24,680 bases of DNA from Candidatus Pelagibacter sp. (GTDB taxonomy: Bacteria > Pseudomonadota > Alphaproteobacteria > Pelagibacterales > Pelagibacteraceae), in contig JAOIRP010000006.1 of NCBI GenBank assembly GCA_028221385.1, forward strand, positions 1-24,680, in the 5' to 3' direction. The translations under genes and the position numbers were made by a program. The notes beneath the pieces are model-generated. The model was not told the origin of the DNA. It did no database searches and saw nothing but the letters and a program-made list of their open reading frames with translations. Every line of letters starts with the position of its first letter. Position 1 is the stretch's first letter. Shown in pieces: positions 1-9,235 of the stretch.

Positions 1-15
1 TTTTTAAATTTGTTT

Positions 16-828
16 TTAGATAATCCAATCTTTATATTTTTTAATATTCTCAATTATATGTTTTGGAAATGTATTATCTAATTTCTGGGGTTTATATATC
101 TCTTCTCTTCCAATAATATCTTTTCCTAGTGTAATTTTTTTTTTTATTTCACTTACATCTAAATACTTTGGATCAATTTTTTCTTTAAATATATACGGGT
201 CGTTTGTTTCACATAGATTATTATATTTATAAAGAAGTTCCTCAGCAGTTTTTAAATTGCAGAAATGCCATCCACCATTGTCAATTATATTATTTAGACG
301 AAATTTATCTATTCTCCAAAAGGGTCTTTTTTTAAATTTTAAGTCTCTCAGCCATTGTGGGGATTTAAGATACTTTTTTATACAAATTCTACTTCCATAC
401 CAATAAGGATTTTTTTGACTTTGAGAATTAATTTTATAGTAATAATGTTTTTGTTTAAATACGGCGTATCGCATTTTTTTTTGGAATTTATTAAGTTCTG
501 TAGGATTAGGAATTTCATCTAAATCAGAAATTATAATTAAATCATTATCTGATGAATTTATTAAACCTCTTGAAATGCAATTCCTTTGAAAATTTTCTCT
601 TTTATAAGGATTATCACCTCCTGGCATATCTTCTACTGGAATATAAATGATTTTTTTTTTAAATTTTAAAAATTTATTTATATCAAATCGAAGTTTTTTA
701 TAATTATTCTGCCATGTTCTATTTCCTTCGACTATTACAAAGTAATCCACATGTTCATCTAAAATATTTAATCTTAAATCTAATAAAATATCTTCGTCCC
801 AATATGAAAAACAGTCGTATATTCTCAT
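16..828 (-). CDS. GT17-family glycosyltransferase (beta-1,4-GlcNAc transferase-like)
   Basis: The 270-residue protein resembles glycosyltransferase family 17 (Glyco_transf_17), whose animal members add a bisecting GlcNAc to N-glycans. Bacterial members are uncharacterised and probably decorate surface polysaccharide, but donor and acceptor cannot be read here. Visible family marks are the N-terminal IYDCFSYWDEDILLDLRL (residues 3-20), VEGNRTW (33-39), the ENFQRN segment (78-83), a DxD-type metal/nucleotide motif SDLDEIP (101-107) and GGWHF (185-189). There is no signal peptide or membrane segment, so it is probably cytosolic or peripheral. The start ATG shares one base with the lepA stop (TAATG), which implies translational coupling and co-transcription as the last visible gene of the operon. 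It is rich in Lys and Ile, with 10-11 base T tracts on the plus strand (135-145, 651-660), and looks more accessory than its neighbours. The family call is fairly sure; the substrate is unknown. Confidence 0.8.
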   Translation of the reverse strand: MRIYDCFSYWDEDILLDLRLNILDEHVDYFVIVEGNRTWQNNYKKLRFDINKFLKFKKKIIYIPVEDMPGGDNPYKRENFQRNCISRGLINSSDNDLIIISDLDEIPNPTELNKFQKKMRYAVFKQKHYYYKINSQSQKNPYWYGSRICIKKYLKSPQWLRDLKFKKRPFWRIDKFRLNNIIDNGGWHFCNLKTAEELLYKYNNLCETNDPYIFKEKIDPKYLDVSEIKKKITLGKDIIGREEIYKPQKLDNTFPKHIIENIKKYKDWII

Positions 829-2636
829 TATTTTTCTTTATTAATTTTTAGTACCCCGATGAAAGCTTCTTGTGGTATCTCTACTTTACCAAATTGTTTT
901 CCTCTAGCTTTTCCTTTTTTCTGCTTATCTAATAATTTTCTCTTTCTATCTCTAGCTCCTCCTCCATGAATTTTTGTTAATACATCCTTTTTAAATCCTT
1001 TAATTGTTTCTCTTGCTATAATTTTACCACCAATTGCAGCCTGGACAGGAATCATAAAGTTATGTCTTGGAATTAAATCTTTTAGTTTTTCACATACTTC
1101 TCTTCCAACAGTTTGTGCAAAATCTTTGTGCACCATCATTGATAGTGCGTCAACTGGTTCTGCATTTACTAGAATTCCAAGCTTTACAAGATCACCTTCT
1201 TTGTGACCAATAATTTCATAATCAAAACTGGCATAACCACTTGTCATCGATTTTAGTCTGTCATTAAAATCAAAAACTACTTCATTCAATGGTATCTCAT
1301 AATTTAAAACTGCTCTATTTCCAGAATAACTTAAGTTAGTTTGTACTCCCCTTTTATCTTGGCAAACTTTTATAATCGCTCCCAAATATTGATCTGGAGT
1401 AATGATTGTTGCTTTAATCCATGGTTCTTCAATGTATTTTATTAGTGTAGTTTCTGGTAGACTTGAGGGATTTTGTAGCTCTATTATTTCACCTTTATTT
1501 AAATGAACTTTATAAACTACTCCTGGTGTTGTTGTTAATAAGTTTATATCAAATTCTCTTTCTAATCTTTCCGTTATTATTTCTAAGTGTAATAATCCTA
1601 AAAAACCACATCTAAAGCCTAATCCTAAAGCTGAAGATGACTCTGCCTCAAAAGAAAAACTTGCATCATTTAATTGTAATTTTCCAAGACCATCTTTTAA
1701 TTTTTGATATTCAGAACTATCAACAGGAAATAGACCGCAAAATACAACAGGTTTACTTGGTTTAAATCCTGGTAAAGCCTCTTTAAGCGGGTTACTTGCG
1801 TCACAAATAGTATCACCTACTTTTGTTTCAGATAATACTTTTATTCCTGTTGTTATAAAACCAATCTCACCTGCATTTAGTTCATTAATATCTGTTGCCT
1901 TTGGAGTAAACACTCCTACTTTTTCGATAATATACTCTTGTTCAGTAGACATCATTTTGATCTTCATGTTCTTTGAGATTTTTCCATCAATAACTCTAAC
2001 TAATATAACAACTCCTAAATAAGTGTCATACCAACTGTCAACCAACAAACATTTTAAAACTTCTTCTTTTTTTCCTTTGGGGCCTGGTAGTGATTTAATA
2101 ATTTGTTCTAAAATATCTCCAATTCCTTCACCAGTTTTTCCAGAGCATGGTATGGCATTTTCGGTATCAATACCTATTACATCTTCAATTTGTTTTTTTG
2201 TTTTTTCTAAATCAGAGGCGGGTAAATCTACTTTATTTAAAACTGGTACTATTTCATGATTAATATCTAGTGCTTGATATACATTAGCCAATGTTTGAGC
2301 CTCAACACCTTGGGTGCTATCTACAATTAAAATTGAGCCTTCGCACGCATATAATGATCTACTTACTTCATAGCTAAAATCTACATGTCCTGGAGTATCT
2401 ATAATATTTAAAATGTACTCTTTGCCATCTTTTGCTTTGTAATTTAATTTTACTGTTTGTGCTTTAATTGTAATTCCTCGTTCTCGTTCGATATCCATAG
2501 AATCCAAGACCTGTGCTTTCATTTCTCTTTCAGTAAGTCCCCCACAATTATGAATTATTCTATCTGCAATAGTAGATTTACCATGATCAATATGTGCAAT
2601 GATGGCAAAATTTCTAATGTTGTCGATAGTGCTCAT
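828..2636 (-). CDS. lepA: Elongation factor 4 (LepA) ribosomal back-translocase GTPase
   Basis: This is a 602-residue GTPase of the EF-G-like translation factor family, with the usual LepA length. It binds ribosomes and acts on stalled or mistranslocated complexes. The G motifs are AHIDHGKS (14-21), RGITI (53-57), DTPGHVDF (80-87), NKVD (134-137) and a G5 SGK (165-167) where SAK is common. The LepA-specific C-terminal domain is present, with [19 protein letters not shown] and a closing QEAFIGVLK segment, and domain IV of EF-G is absent, as expected. The gene begins two bases after the pheT stop and its stop overlaps the start of the GT17 gene, so it belongs to the thrS-pheT operon rather than to the lepA-lepB pair common elsewhere. 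No lepB is present in the window. Start ATG is directly followed by the conserved [13 protein letters not shown] block. Confidence 0.97.
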   Translation of the reverse strand: MSTIDNIRNFAIIAHIDHGKSTIADRIIHNCGGLTEREMKAQVLDSMDIERERGITIKAQTVKLNYKAKDGKEYILNIIDTPGHVDFSYEVSRSLYACEGSILIVDSTQGVEAQTLANVYQALDINHEIVPVLNKVDLPASDLEKTKKQIEDVIGIDTENAIPCSGKTGEGIGDILEQIIKSLPGPKGKKEEVLKCLLVDSWYDTYLGVVILVRVIDGKISKNMKIKMMSTEQEYIIEKVGVFTPKATDINELNAGEIGFITTGIKVLSETKVGDTICDASNPLKEALPGFKPSKPVVFCGLFPVDSSEYQKLKDGLGKLQLNDASFSFEAESSSALGLGFRCGFLGLLHLEIITERLEREFDINLLTTTPGVVYKVHLNKGEIIELQNPSSLPETTLIKYIEEPWIKATIITPDQYLGAIIKVCQDKRGVQTNLSYSGNRAVLNYEIPLNEVVFDFNDRLKSMTSGYASFDYEIIGHKEGDLVKLGILVNAEPVDALSMMVHKDFAQTVGREVCEKLKDLIPRHNFMIPVQAAIGGKIIARETIKGFKKDVLTKIHGGGARDRKRKLLDKQKKGKARGKQFGKVEIPQEAFIGVLKINKEK

Positions 2637-2638
2637 AT

Positions 2639-5047
2639 TTAAGATCTTATTTTTGCACCAATTTTTTCTTCTACGGTAGAGATTATAAGTTGATTAATTC
2701 TATCTAAGTCTTCATCTTTTAAGGTTTTTTCTGAAGATTGGATGGTAACATTTAAAGCGATAGATTTTTTTCCCTCTGGGATATTTTCTCCTTCATAAAC
2801 GTCAAAAACTTTTACTGCTCTAATTAAATTTTGATCTATTTTAGAAATTATTTCTATTAGCTCCTGTACATGAAAATTTTTATTTAAAACAAATGCAAAA
2901 TCTCTTTCTGATTTTTGATAATCTGAATATTTATATAGTGTTTTTTGATCATTTAATGTTTTTTTAGTTTGTTTTATATTATCTAAAAATATTTCAAAAC
3001 CAGCTAATGACTCCGTCTTAATATCTATTTTTTTTATTATATGTGGATGAATTTCCCCAAAATAAGCTACAACTTTTTCTTTATCTTTATTAAGAAATAT
3101 TCTTCCTGATTTTCCAGGATGGTAATAACCAGGAGTTTTGTCATCTATATATAATTTGTTTTGATTAAATCCTGCTTCCACTAAACTCTTTACCACATCT
3201 TGTTTAACGTCAAATACATCAACTAACCTATCTTTTTCCAACCAATTTAATCTAGAAATTTTACCGGCACGTAATCCGCAAACTACAGTTTCTTGTTGAC
3301 CTGGTTTCGATCCTGAAAATATAGGTCCAATTTCAAATAATGAAATATCTTTAAATCCTCTATCTAAATTTTTATTTATGTGAATAATTAAATTAGAAAA
3401 AATAGAATTTCTTAAGACATTAAGATCTGAGCTAATAGGATTTATAATATTTATCTCCTTATTGTTTTCTAAAAATAATTTATTAATTTTAGAATCAGTA
3501 AAAGACCAAGTTATAGTTTCAAAAAAACCTTTAGATGCCAAAGATCTTTGAAGAAAATGAAACAATCTTTGTTTATTGTTTAATGTTGGTTTTGTTCTAT
3601 TTTTTTTAGGTTCTATAATTTTGATTTTATCGTATCCATGTATTCTTACTAGTTCTTCTATGATATCTATCTCTTGTTCGATATCTGGTCTCCAAGAAGG
3701 TACTTTTAAAATTAATGACTTTTTATCTTTTTTAATTTCAAATCCAAGGTTGCCCAAGATTTTAATCATTTCTTTTGGTTCAATACTAAAGCCTGTTATT
3801 TTTTCAAATGATGCTATTTCAAATTTTACTATTTTTTTTTTATTATTTTCAATTTTTTGAACATCAAACTTACTAACTTCCCCACCACAAATTTTTTTTA
3901 TTAATTCAGCTGCTCTTTGAAGACCTTCTTCTGATGACAATGGATCAATTCCTCTTTCAAATCTAAATTTTGCATCAGTATCTATATTTAAAGCTTTTGA
4001 TGTTTTTCTAATTGATCTTGGACTAAAATATGCTGCTTCAATTAGTACATTCTTAGTTTCTAGTTCAGTTCCAGATCTAATGCCTCCAATTATTCCTCCC
4101 AAACCTAATATTCCAGTATTATCAGAGATCACACACATCTCATTCTCCAATACATACTCTTTATTATCTAGTGCTTTAAATTTTTCTCCTTTTTTTGAAT
4201 TTCTAACTACAATGCCTTTATCAATTTTATCTGCGTCATAAGCATGTAATGGCCTATTTAAATCAAACATCACATAATTAGTTATATCAACTATGGCTGA
4301 GATGGGTTTTTGACCTAGAGAAAAAATTTTTTCCTTTAGCCATTTAGGGCTTTCAGTATTTTTTACACCAGTAATCAAACAACTCCCAAATGTATTACAT
4401 CCTTGGTTTTTTTCTTTAGCAATTTTAATGTTAATTTTTTGTTTATTTTTTTGAATTAATTTTTCTTTTTTTTTAATCTTTAATTTACCAGATCCTGCAG
4501 CAGCTAGATCTCTTGCTAACCCTTTAACACCTAAACAGTCAGCCCTATTTGGAGTGATCGAGATATCAATTACTTTTAAAGAGCTTTTTGTAAAATAATT
4601 TTTGCCAATTTTATTGCCATACTTTTTATTAGAAAGTTCAGTAATGCCATCACTTTCATTTGATAAATTTAATTCTGACTCTGAACAAAGCATACCATGT
4701 GATGTTACTCCTCTAATTTTGCTTATCACCAATTTCATCTGATTTTTAGGAATTACTGCACCTGGTGGAGCATAAATTGTTATTAACCCTTCCGTTGCAT
4801 TTGGTGCACCGCATACCACTTTGACTGGCTCTTTCGCTCCAATATCTACATCACAAACCTTTAGCCTATCTGCATCTGGATGTTTTTCTGTTTTTAATAT
4901 TTTAGCAATTAAAAAACTATCTGACTCACTTGATTGAGTTTCAACACTTTCAACTTCAAGACCAATGTCTGTTAATTTATTAATAATTTGATTTTCAGTA
5001 AATTGAGTATCCAGATGTTCCTTAAGCCAGTTTGAAGTTATCTTCAT
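2639..5047 (-). CDS. pheT: Phenylalanine-tRNA ligase beta subunit
   Basis: This 802-residue protein is the beta subunit of the (alpha-beta)2 class II phenylalanyl-tRNA synthetase; it binds tRNA-Phe and edits mischarged Tyr. The domain order is complete. A tRNA-binding OB fold lies at about 43-150 ([17 protein letters not shown], then VVCGAPN). The B3/B4 editing region follows, then B5 at about 405-475 ending in [22 protein letters not shown]. Next comes the catalytic-like core, and a C-terminal anticodon-binding FDX-ACB domain occupies the last ~95 residues ([10 protein letters not shown] to the end). Its length is close to the E. coli protein (795). It overlaps pheS by four bases (ATGA), the typical coupling that keeps the two subunits stoichiometric, and is followed two bases later by lepA. 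No frame defects were seen. Confidence 0.97.
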   Translation of the reverse strand: MKITSNWLKEHLDTQFTENQIINKLTDIGLEVESVETQSSESDSFLIAKILKTEKHPDADRLKVCDVDIGAKEPVKVVCGAPNATEGLITIYAPPGAVIPKNQMKLVISKIRGVTSHGMLCSESELNLSNESDGITELSNKKYGNKIGKNYFTKSSLKVIDISITPNRADCLGVKGLARDLAAAGSGKLKIKKKEKLIQKNKQKINIKIAKEKNQGCNTFGSCLITGVKNTESPKWLKEKIFSLGQKPISAIVDITNYVMFDLNRPLHAYDADKIDKGIVVRNSKKGEKFKALDNKEYVLENEMCVISDNTGILGLGGIIGGIRSGTELETKNVLIEAAYFSPRSIRKTSKALNIDTDAKFRFERGIDPLSSEEGLQRAAELIKKICGGEVSKFDVQKIENNKKKIVKFEIASFEKITGFSIEPKEMIKILGNLGFEIKKDKKSLILKVPSWRPDIEQEIDIIEELVRIHGYDKIKIIEPKKNRTKPTLNNKQRLFHFLQRSLASKGFFETITWSFTDSKINKLFLENNKEINIINPISSDLNVLRNSIFSNLIIHINKNLDRGFKDISLFEIGPIFSGSKPGQQETVVCGLRAGKISRLNWLEKDRLVDVFDVKQDVVKSLVEAGFNQNKLYIDDKTPGYYHPGKSGRIFLNKDKEKVVAYFGEIHPHIIKKIDIKTESLAGFEIFLDNIKQTKKTLNDQKTLYKYSDYQKSERDFAFVLNKNFHVQELIEIISKIDQNLIRAVKVFDVYEGENIPEGKKSIALNVTIQSSEKTLKDEDLDRINQLIISTVEEKIGAKIRS

Positions 5048-6111
5048 CTGCTCAAGCCTCTATAATTTGTTGGCACATCTAATGGATCAAACCCAAAATG
5101 ATTTAACCATCTATAATCACATTCAAAAAACGCTCTCAAATCATTTATTCCATATTTAAGCATTGCTAATCTATCTATGCCAATACCGAAAGCATAACCT
5201 TGATATTTTTTCGGATCTATTTTAACATTTTTTAAAACATTTGGATGAACCATCCCACATCCTAAAATTTCTAACCATTTATCACCTTCACCAATTATAA
5301 TTTTTCCGTCTTTTATTTCATAACCAATATCAACTTCTGCGGAAGGTTCTGTGAATGGAAAATGACTTGGCCTAAACCTCATTTTTATTTTATCTACCTC
5401 AAAAAATTCTTTAATAAAATAATCTAAACATCCTTTTAAATGTCCCATATTAATATTTTTATCAATATGTAAACCTTCTACTTGATGAAACATTGGTGCG
5501 TGCGTTTGATCGCTATCAGATCTATAAGTTCTACCAGGAGCAATAATCTTAAAAGGAGGTTTTTCTTTAAGCATTGTTCTAATCTGGACTGGTGAAGTAT
5601 GCGTTCTTAGCAGTAATTCTTTTTTATTATCCAAATAAAAAGTATCGTGCATATCGCGAGCTGGATGATTGTCAGGTGTATTGAGTGCTGTAAAATTATT
5701 ATATTCATTCTCTACATCTGGGCCCTCTTCTACACTAAAGCCAATTTCAGAAAATATAGACGAGATTTCATCAATTACCTGTGAAACTGGATGAATCTTT
5801 CCTTGAACAAAAGGTCTTTCAGGCAATGTTATGTCCAATTTTTCTTTTTCTAATTTTTGATTTATTTCCTTTGTTTCAATATCTTGAATTTTTTGTAAAA
5901 TTTTACTTTGAAGTTCTTCTTTCACAGTATTTAAATCTGACGCAAAAATTTTTCTATCACTTTCGGCAACAGAACCTAATTTTTTAAACTGGGATGATAT
6001 AAGTCCATTTTTACCAAATAATTCACTTTTAATTTCATTAATTTGATTTAAATCTAAATTTCCATTTAACTTTAAAAGAAATTCATCTTTTATTTTTTTA
6101 ATATCAGACAT
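5044..6111 (-). CDS. pheS: Phenylalanine-tRNA ligase alpha subunit
   Basis: This is the catalytic alpha subunit of phenylalanyl-tRNA synthetase, 355 residues, and it charges tRNA-Phe with phenylalanine using ATP. An N-terminal coiled-coil arm (about 1-95) precedes the class II core. The motif 2 region [20 protein letters not shown] spans 191-210, and motif 3 [18 protein letters not shown] ends near 326. The extra C-terminal tail [15 protein letters not shown] is characteristic of alphaproteobacterial PheS and is the best taxonomic clue in the window. It overlaps pheT by ATGA. The 43-base gap before it contains a small stem-loop and a Phe-codon run, listed separately. No convincing Shine-Dalgarno precedes the ATG. 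Confidence 0.97.
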   Translation of the reverse strand: MSDIKKIKDEFLLKLNGNLDLNQINEIKSELFGKNGLISSQFKKLGSVAESDRKIFASDLNTVKEELQSKILQKIQDIETKEINQKLEKEKLDITLPERPFVQGKIHPVSQVIDEISSIFSEIGFSVEEGPDVENEYNNFTALNTPDNHPARDMHDTFYLDNKKELLLRTHTSPVQIRTMLKEKPPFKIIAPGRTYRSDSDQTHAPMFHQVEGLHIDKNINMGHLKGCLDYFIKEFFEVDKIKMRFRPSHFPFTEPSAEVDIGYEIKDGKIIIGEGDKWLEILGCGMVHPNVLKNVKIDPKKYQGYAFGIGIDRLAMLKYGINDLRAFFECDYRWLNHFGFDPLDVPTNYRGLSR

Positions 6112-6123
6112 ATTAAGAGATTA

Positions 6124-6140
6124 TTTCTTCATTGAAGAAA
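6124..6140 (-). other. Stem-loop with Phe-codon run in the rplT-pheS gap
   Basis: On the minus strand TTTCTTC (6140-6134), loop AAT, GAAGAAA (6130-6124) form a perfect 7-bp inverted repeat. It is not followed by a U tract, so it is not a clear terminator. In the frame that continues after the rplT stop, codons 6145-6113 read TTG TTT TTC TTC AAT GAA GAA ATA ATC TCT TAA, that is three consecutive Phe codons with a stop one base before the pheS ATG. The position matches that of the pheM leader/attenuator in E. coli. The sequence shows the repeat and the codons; a regulatory role is speculation, as such short runs are common in AT-rich DNA. Confidence 0.3.
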
Positions 6141-6154
6141 AACAATAGTGAAGA

Positions 6155-6511
6155 TTAATTTAATGCTGATTGTGCTTTTTGAACGATTGTTTTGAAGGCT
6201 TCTGGGCTATCATAGGCTATTTCTGCTAAAATTTTTCTATCTAACTTAATTCCACACTTTAAAAGCCCATTAATAAATTTTGAGTACGTTAATCCTTCAG
6301 ATCTAACACCTGCGTTAATTCTTTGGATCCATAAAGACTTAAATTCTCTTTTTTTAGTTCTACGATCTCTATAGGCATATTGCATGGCTTTTTCCATAGC
6401 CTGTTTTGCAATTCTTATAGTATTTTTTCTTCTGCCCCATTGACCTTTAACGGCCTTTAAAACTTTTTTGTGTTTTGCATGACTTGTTACGCCTCTTTTT
6501 ACTCTAGCCAT
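6155..6511 (-). CDS. rplT: 50S ribosomal protein L20
   Basis: This 118-residue basic protein is ribosomal protein L20, which binds 23S rRNA early in large-subunit assembly. In E. coli and Bacillus it also represses its own operon by binding the leader mRNA. The sequence carries the family signature [16 protein letters not shown] at the N-terminus, then [20 protein letters not shown] and [11 protein letters not shown]. Length is standard. It starts one base after the rpmI stop. An AGAGGA Shine-Dalgarno (6516-6521) overlaps the end of rpmI four bases before the ATG, which fixes this start. No obvious L20-binding pseudoknot could be made out by eye upstream of rpmI. Confidence 0.98.
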   Translation of the reverse strand: MARVKRGVTSHAKHKKVLKAVKGQWGRRKNTIRIAKQAMEKAMQYAYRDRRTKKREFKSLWIQRINAGVRSEGLTYSKFINGLLKCGIKLDRKILAEIAYDSPEAFKTIVQKAQSALN

Positions 6512-6512
6512 T

Positions 6513-6719
6513 TTATCCTCTTAAACTGTAGGGCATATATGATTTAACTATTTTGCCATCTTGTTTTGACATAGTTGTTGTGCCTCTTAATTTTCTAATT
6601 TGTGAATTTGTTCTCTTGATCATACCATGTCTTTTTCCAGCTTGAGCCATCATTACTTTCCCAGTGGCTGAAACTTTAAATCTTTTTTTTGCTGAACTTT
6701 TTGTTTTTAATTTTGGCAT
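6513..6719 (-). CDS. rpmI: 50S ribosomal protein L35
   Basis: This 68-residue, strongly basic protein is large-subunit protein L35. The N-terminal [20 protein letters not shown] and the central KRHGMIKRT match the family, and the length is standard. It sits between infC (53-base gap) and rplT (one-base gap), the conserved infC-rpmI-rplT order found in most bacteria. The 53-base gap before it is the place where an autoregulatory leader would be expected, but it is too short for the long E. coli-type pseudoknot unless infC coding sequence takes part. No strong ribosome-binding site precedes the ATG. Confidence 0.97.
   Translation of the reverse strand: MPKLKTKSSAKKRFKVSATGKVMMAQAGKRHGMIKRTNSQIRKLRGTTTMSKQDGKIVKSYMPYSLRG
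6516..6521 (-). promoter_or_regulatory. Ribosome binding site of rplT
   Basis: On the minus strand AGAGGA lies in the last codons of rpmI, four bases upstream of the rplT ATG at 6511. It is the clearest Shine-Dalgarno I found in the window; most other genes here lack one or depend on overlapping stop/start codons. Confidence 0.65.
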
Positions 6720-6772
6720 AATTACGCGGTCTTATACAAATATTGGAATAGATTTACAACCACTATTAAGCC

Positions 6773-7318
6773 TTATAAAGGCTGAATAACCATAATCATT
6801 TGCTTTCCATCAAACTTTGGGTGCAGTTCTACTTTACCTATATCTTGCATATCTACTTTTATTTTATCCATCAATTCTTTACCTAAATGAGAATGCTGTA
6901 ATTCTCTGCCTTTAAATCTAATTGTAAATTTTACCTTATCTCCCTTTTCTATAAATTTTTTAGCATTTTTAACTTTAAATTCATAATCATGAGTCTCCGT
7001 AACTGGTCTCATCTTTATTTCTTTTAACGCAACTATTTTTTGTTTCTTTTTTGCAACATTTGCTTTTTTTTGTGCATCATATTTAAATTTTCCCATGTCT
7101 ATAATTTTACATACAGGTGGTTTTGCGTTAGGCGATATTTCAATCAAGTCTAGGCCTTGCTCTTTTGCTATTGAGATAGCTTCATTGGTGTTTAATATAC
7201 CAAGATTATTTCCATCACTACCTATCACCTGAACTTCAGGAGAAGAGATTCTATTGTTTGATCTAGGACCTCTGTCTTTTGTTCTTCTTTGAAAATAATT
7301 TTGCTTAAAGTCCGCCAC
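6773..7318 (-). CDS. infC: Translation initiation factor IF-3
   Basis: This 181-residue IF-3 keeps ribosomal subunits apart and checks start codon-anticodon pairing in the P site. The N-domain shows PEVQVIGSDGNNLGILNTNEA and GLDLIEISPNAKPPVCKI.D.GK, then a Lys-rich linker, then the C-domain with KEIKMRPVTETHDYEFK and KFTIRFKGRE. The N-terminal KDRGPRSNN stretch matches alphaproteobacterial IF-3. The start is GTG at 7318. It directly follows the thrS TAA in the same frame, so no upstream start is possible, and no ATG or ATT occurs early in the frame. GTG differs from the AUU used for autoregulation in E. coli. No Shine-Dalgarno is obvious, so initiation probably relies on ribosomes terminating on thrS. 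Confidence 0.96.
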   Translation of the reverse strand: MADFKQNYFQRRTKDRGPRSNNRISSPEVQVIGSDGNNLGILNTNEAISIAKEQGLDLIEISPNAKPPVCKIIDMGKFKYDAQKKANVAKKKQKIVALKEIKMRPVTETHDYEFKVKNAKKFIEKGDKVKFTIRFKGRELQHSHLGKELMDKIKVDMQDIGKVELHPKFDGKQMIMVIQPL

Positions 7319-9235
7319 TTAATTTGAAGATGCTTTATTCAAAGCTGAGAATTTTTTTAAAAATAAATTTAGTTCCATATTTTCTTGTTTATCAGTATCC
7401 AATCTTCTAATCGTTACAGATTTACTGTCAACTTCTTTTTTACCACAAATTAGTAAAAGTGGCACTTTTGATAAAGAATGCTCTCTTATTTTGTAATTTA
7501 AATTATGATTTTTTAAATCTACTTCAGAGCTTATTCCCGCATTTATGATTTTAGCATTCACCTCTTTTGCATAATCATCAAACTCCTCTGAAATAGGTAT
7601 CACTATTGCTTGTAGTGGTGATATCCAAAATGGAAATTTTCCTGCATAATTTTCTATAAGTATTCCTATAAAACGCTCAAGAGATCCAAACAACGCTCTA
7701 TGAAGCATCACAGGAATTTTTTTATTACCATCCTTATCTACAAAAGAAGCCTCTAATCTGCCAGGTAAATTTAGATCTACTTGCAAAGTTCCACATTGCC
7801 AATCTCTGCCAATAGCATCTCTTAAAACAAACTCAATTTTAGGTCCATAGAACGCTCCCTCACCTTTGTTAACTGTATATTCTAATTTAGATGCTTTAAC
7901 CGCATCCAATAAAGCTTTTTCAGCTTTATCCCAAACTTTATCATCACCAACTCTAAGATCTGGTCGATCAGAATATTTTAATATGACATTTTCAAATCCA
8001 AGATCTTTATAAATGTCTAATATTAGATTTGTTACAATTAAACATTCGTTAGTGATCTGATCTTCTGTACAAAAAATATGTGCGTCATCCTGTGTAAATG
8101 CACGAACTCTTAATAGTCCGTGTAATGATCCTGATGGCTCATATCTATGTACTTTTCCAAATTCAGAAATCCTCAAAGGAAGATCTCTATAGCTTTTTAA
8201 ACCCTGATTAAATACTTGTACATGACCAGGACAATTCATTGGCTTTATTGCAAATATTTTTTGATCAGGTGTTTGTGAAGTATACATGTGTTCTCCATAT
8301 TTTTCCCAATGTCCTGATTTTTCCCAAAGCGCTCTATCTAAAATTTCAGGTGTATTTACTTCTTTATAACCTGCTGCCTCTTGTTTTGACCTCATGTAAG
8401 AAACTAATTTTTGAAATAACTTCCAGCCCTTTTCGTGCCAAAAAACTGAGCCAGGACTTTCTTCTCTAAAATGAAATAAATCCATCTCTTTTCCTAACTT
8501 TCTATGATCTCTTTTTTCTGCTTCTTCTATTCTTTTTAAATAATTATCTAAATCTTTTTGAGTAGCCCAACTTGTTCCATATATTCTTTGCAACATTTCA
8601 TTTTTAGAATCTCCCCTCCAATATGCACCAGATACTTTCATCAATTTAAAATATTTACCTATTTTTCCAGTTGAAGATAAGTGTGGGCCTTTGCATAAAT
8701 CATGCCATTCTCCATGAAAATAAATAGAAACATCTTCTTTTTCTGGAATACCCTCAATAATTTCAGCTTTATAAATTTCACCTTTTTCTTTGAAATGTTT
8801 TATCGCTTTGTCTCTGTTCCAAACTTCTCTAGTGGTTAAAACATCTCTATCGACAATTTCTTTCATCTTATTTTCGATTTTACTTAAATCTTCTTCAGTA
8901 AAAGGTTCTTTTCTTGAAAAATCATAATAAAATCCATTTTCAATTACTGGACCAATAGTCACTTGAGTTCCTGGAAAAATTTCTTGTACTGCCATTGCTG
9001 TAATATGAGCTGTATCATGTCTAATTGTATCTAAACCTTCCTTATCTTTAGATGTAAAAATTTTTACAGAACAATCTTTGTCAATGATATGATTTAAATC
9101 TTTAAGTTCTCCATCTACACTAATTATAGATGCTTGTTTTGAAAGTGATTTACTAATTTTTTCAGCAACTTCAAGTCCTGTAACTTTTTTTGAAAAATTA
9201 ATATCGTTTCCGTCTGGTAGTGTAATTATTGGCAT
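7319..9235 (-). CDS. thrS: Threonine-tRNA ligase
   Basis: This class II threonyl-tRNA synthetase of 638 residues is full length. A TGS domain covers about 1-61. The N2 editing domain follows, with the HxxxH pair H73/H77 (RHDTAHI) and the partner CKGPH motif, which hydrolyses mischarged Ser-tRNA. The catalytic core has KPMNCPGH (a zinc Cys), RVRAFTQDDAHIFC (a zinc His) and MLHRALFGSLERF (a zinc His with motif 3). The anticodon-binding domain closes the protein (FWISPLQAIVIPI onward). The ATG directly follows the stop of the upstream GT4 gene with no intervening base, and its own TAA directly precedes the infC GTG. Thus three genes run in one frame separated only by stop codons. Confidence 0.98.
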   Translation of the reverse strand: MPIITLPDGNDINFSKKVTGLEVAEKISKSLSKQASIISVDGELKDLNHIIDKDCSVKIFTSKDKEGLDTIRHDTAHITAMAVQEIFPGTQVTIGPVIENGFYYDFSRKEPFTEEDLSKIENKMKEIVDRDVLTTREVWNRDKAIKHFKEKGEIYKAEIIEGIPEKEDVSIYFHGEWHDLCKGPHLSSTGKIGKYFKLMKVSGAYWRGDSKNEMLQRIYGTSWATQKDLDNYLKRIEEAEKRDHRKLGKEMDLFHFREESPGSVFWHEKGWKLFQKLVSYMRSKQEAAGYKEVNTPEILDRALWEKSGHWEKYGEHMYTSQTPDQKIFAIKPMNCPGHVQVFNQGLKSYRDLPLRISEFGKVHRYEPSGSLHGLLRVRAFTQDDAHIFCTEDQITNECLIVTNLILDIYKDLGFENVILKYSDRPDLRVGDDKVWDKAEKALLDAVKASKLEYTVNKGEGAFYGPKIEFVLRDAIGRDWQCGTLQVDLNLPGRLEASFVDKDGNKKIPVMLHRALFGSLERFIGILIENYAGKFPFWISPLQAIVIPISEEFDDYAKEVNAKIINAGISSEVDLKNHNLNYKIREHSLSKVPLLLICGKKEVDSKSVTIRRLDTDKQENMELNLFLKKFSALNKASSN

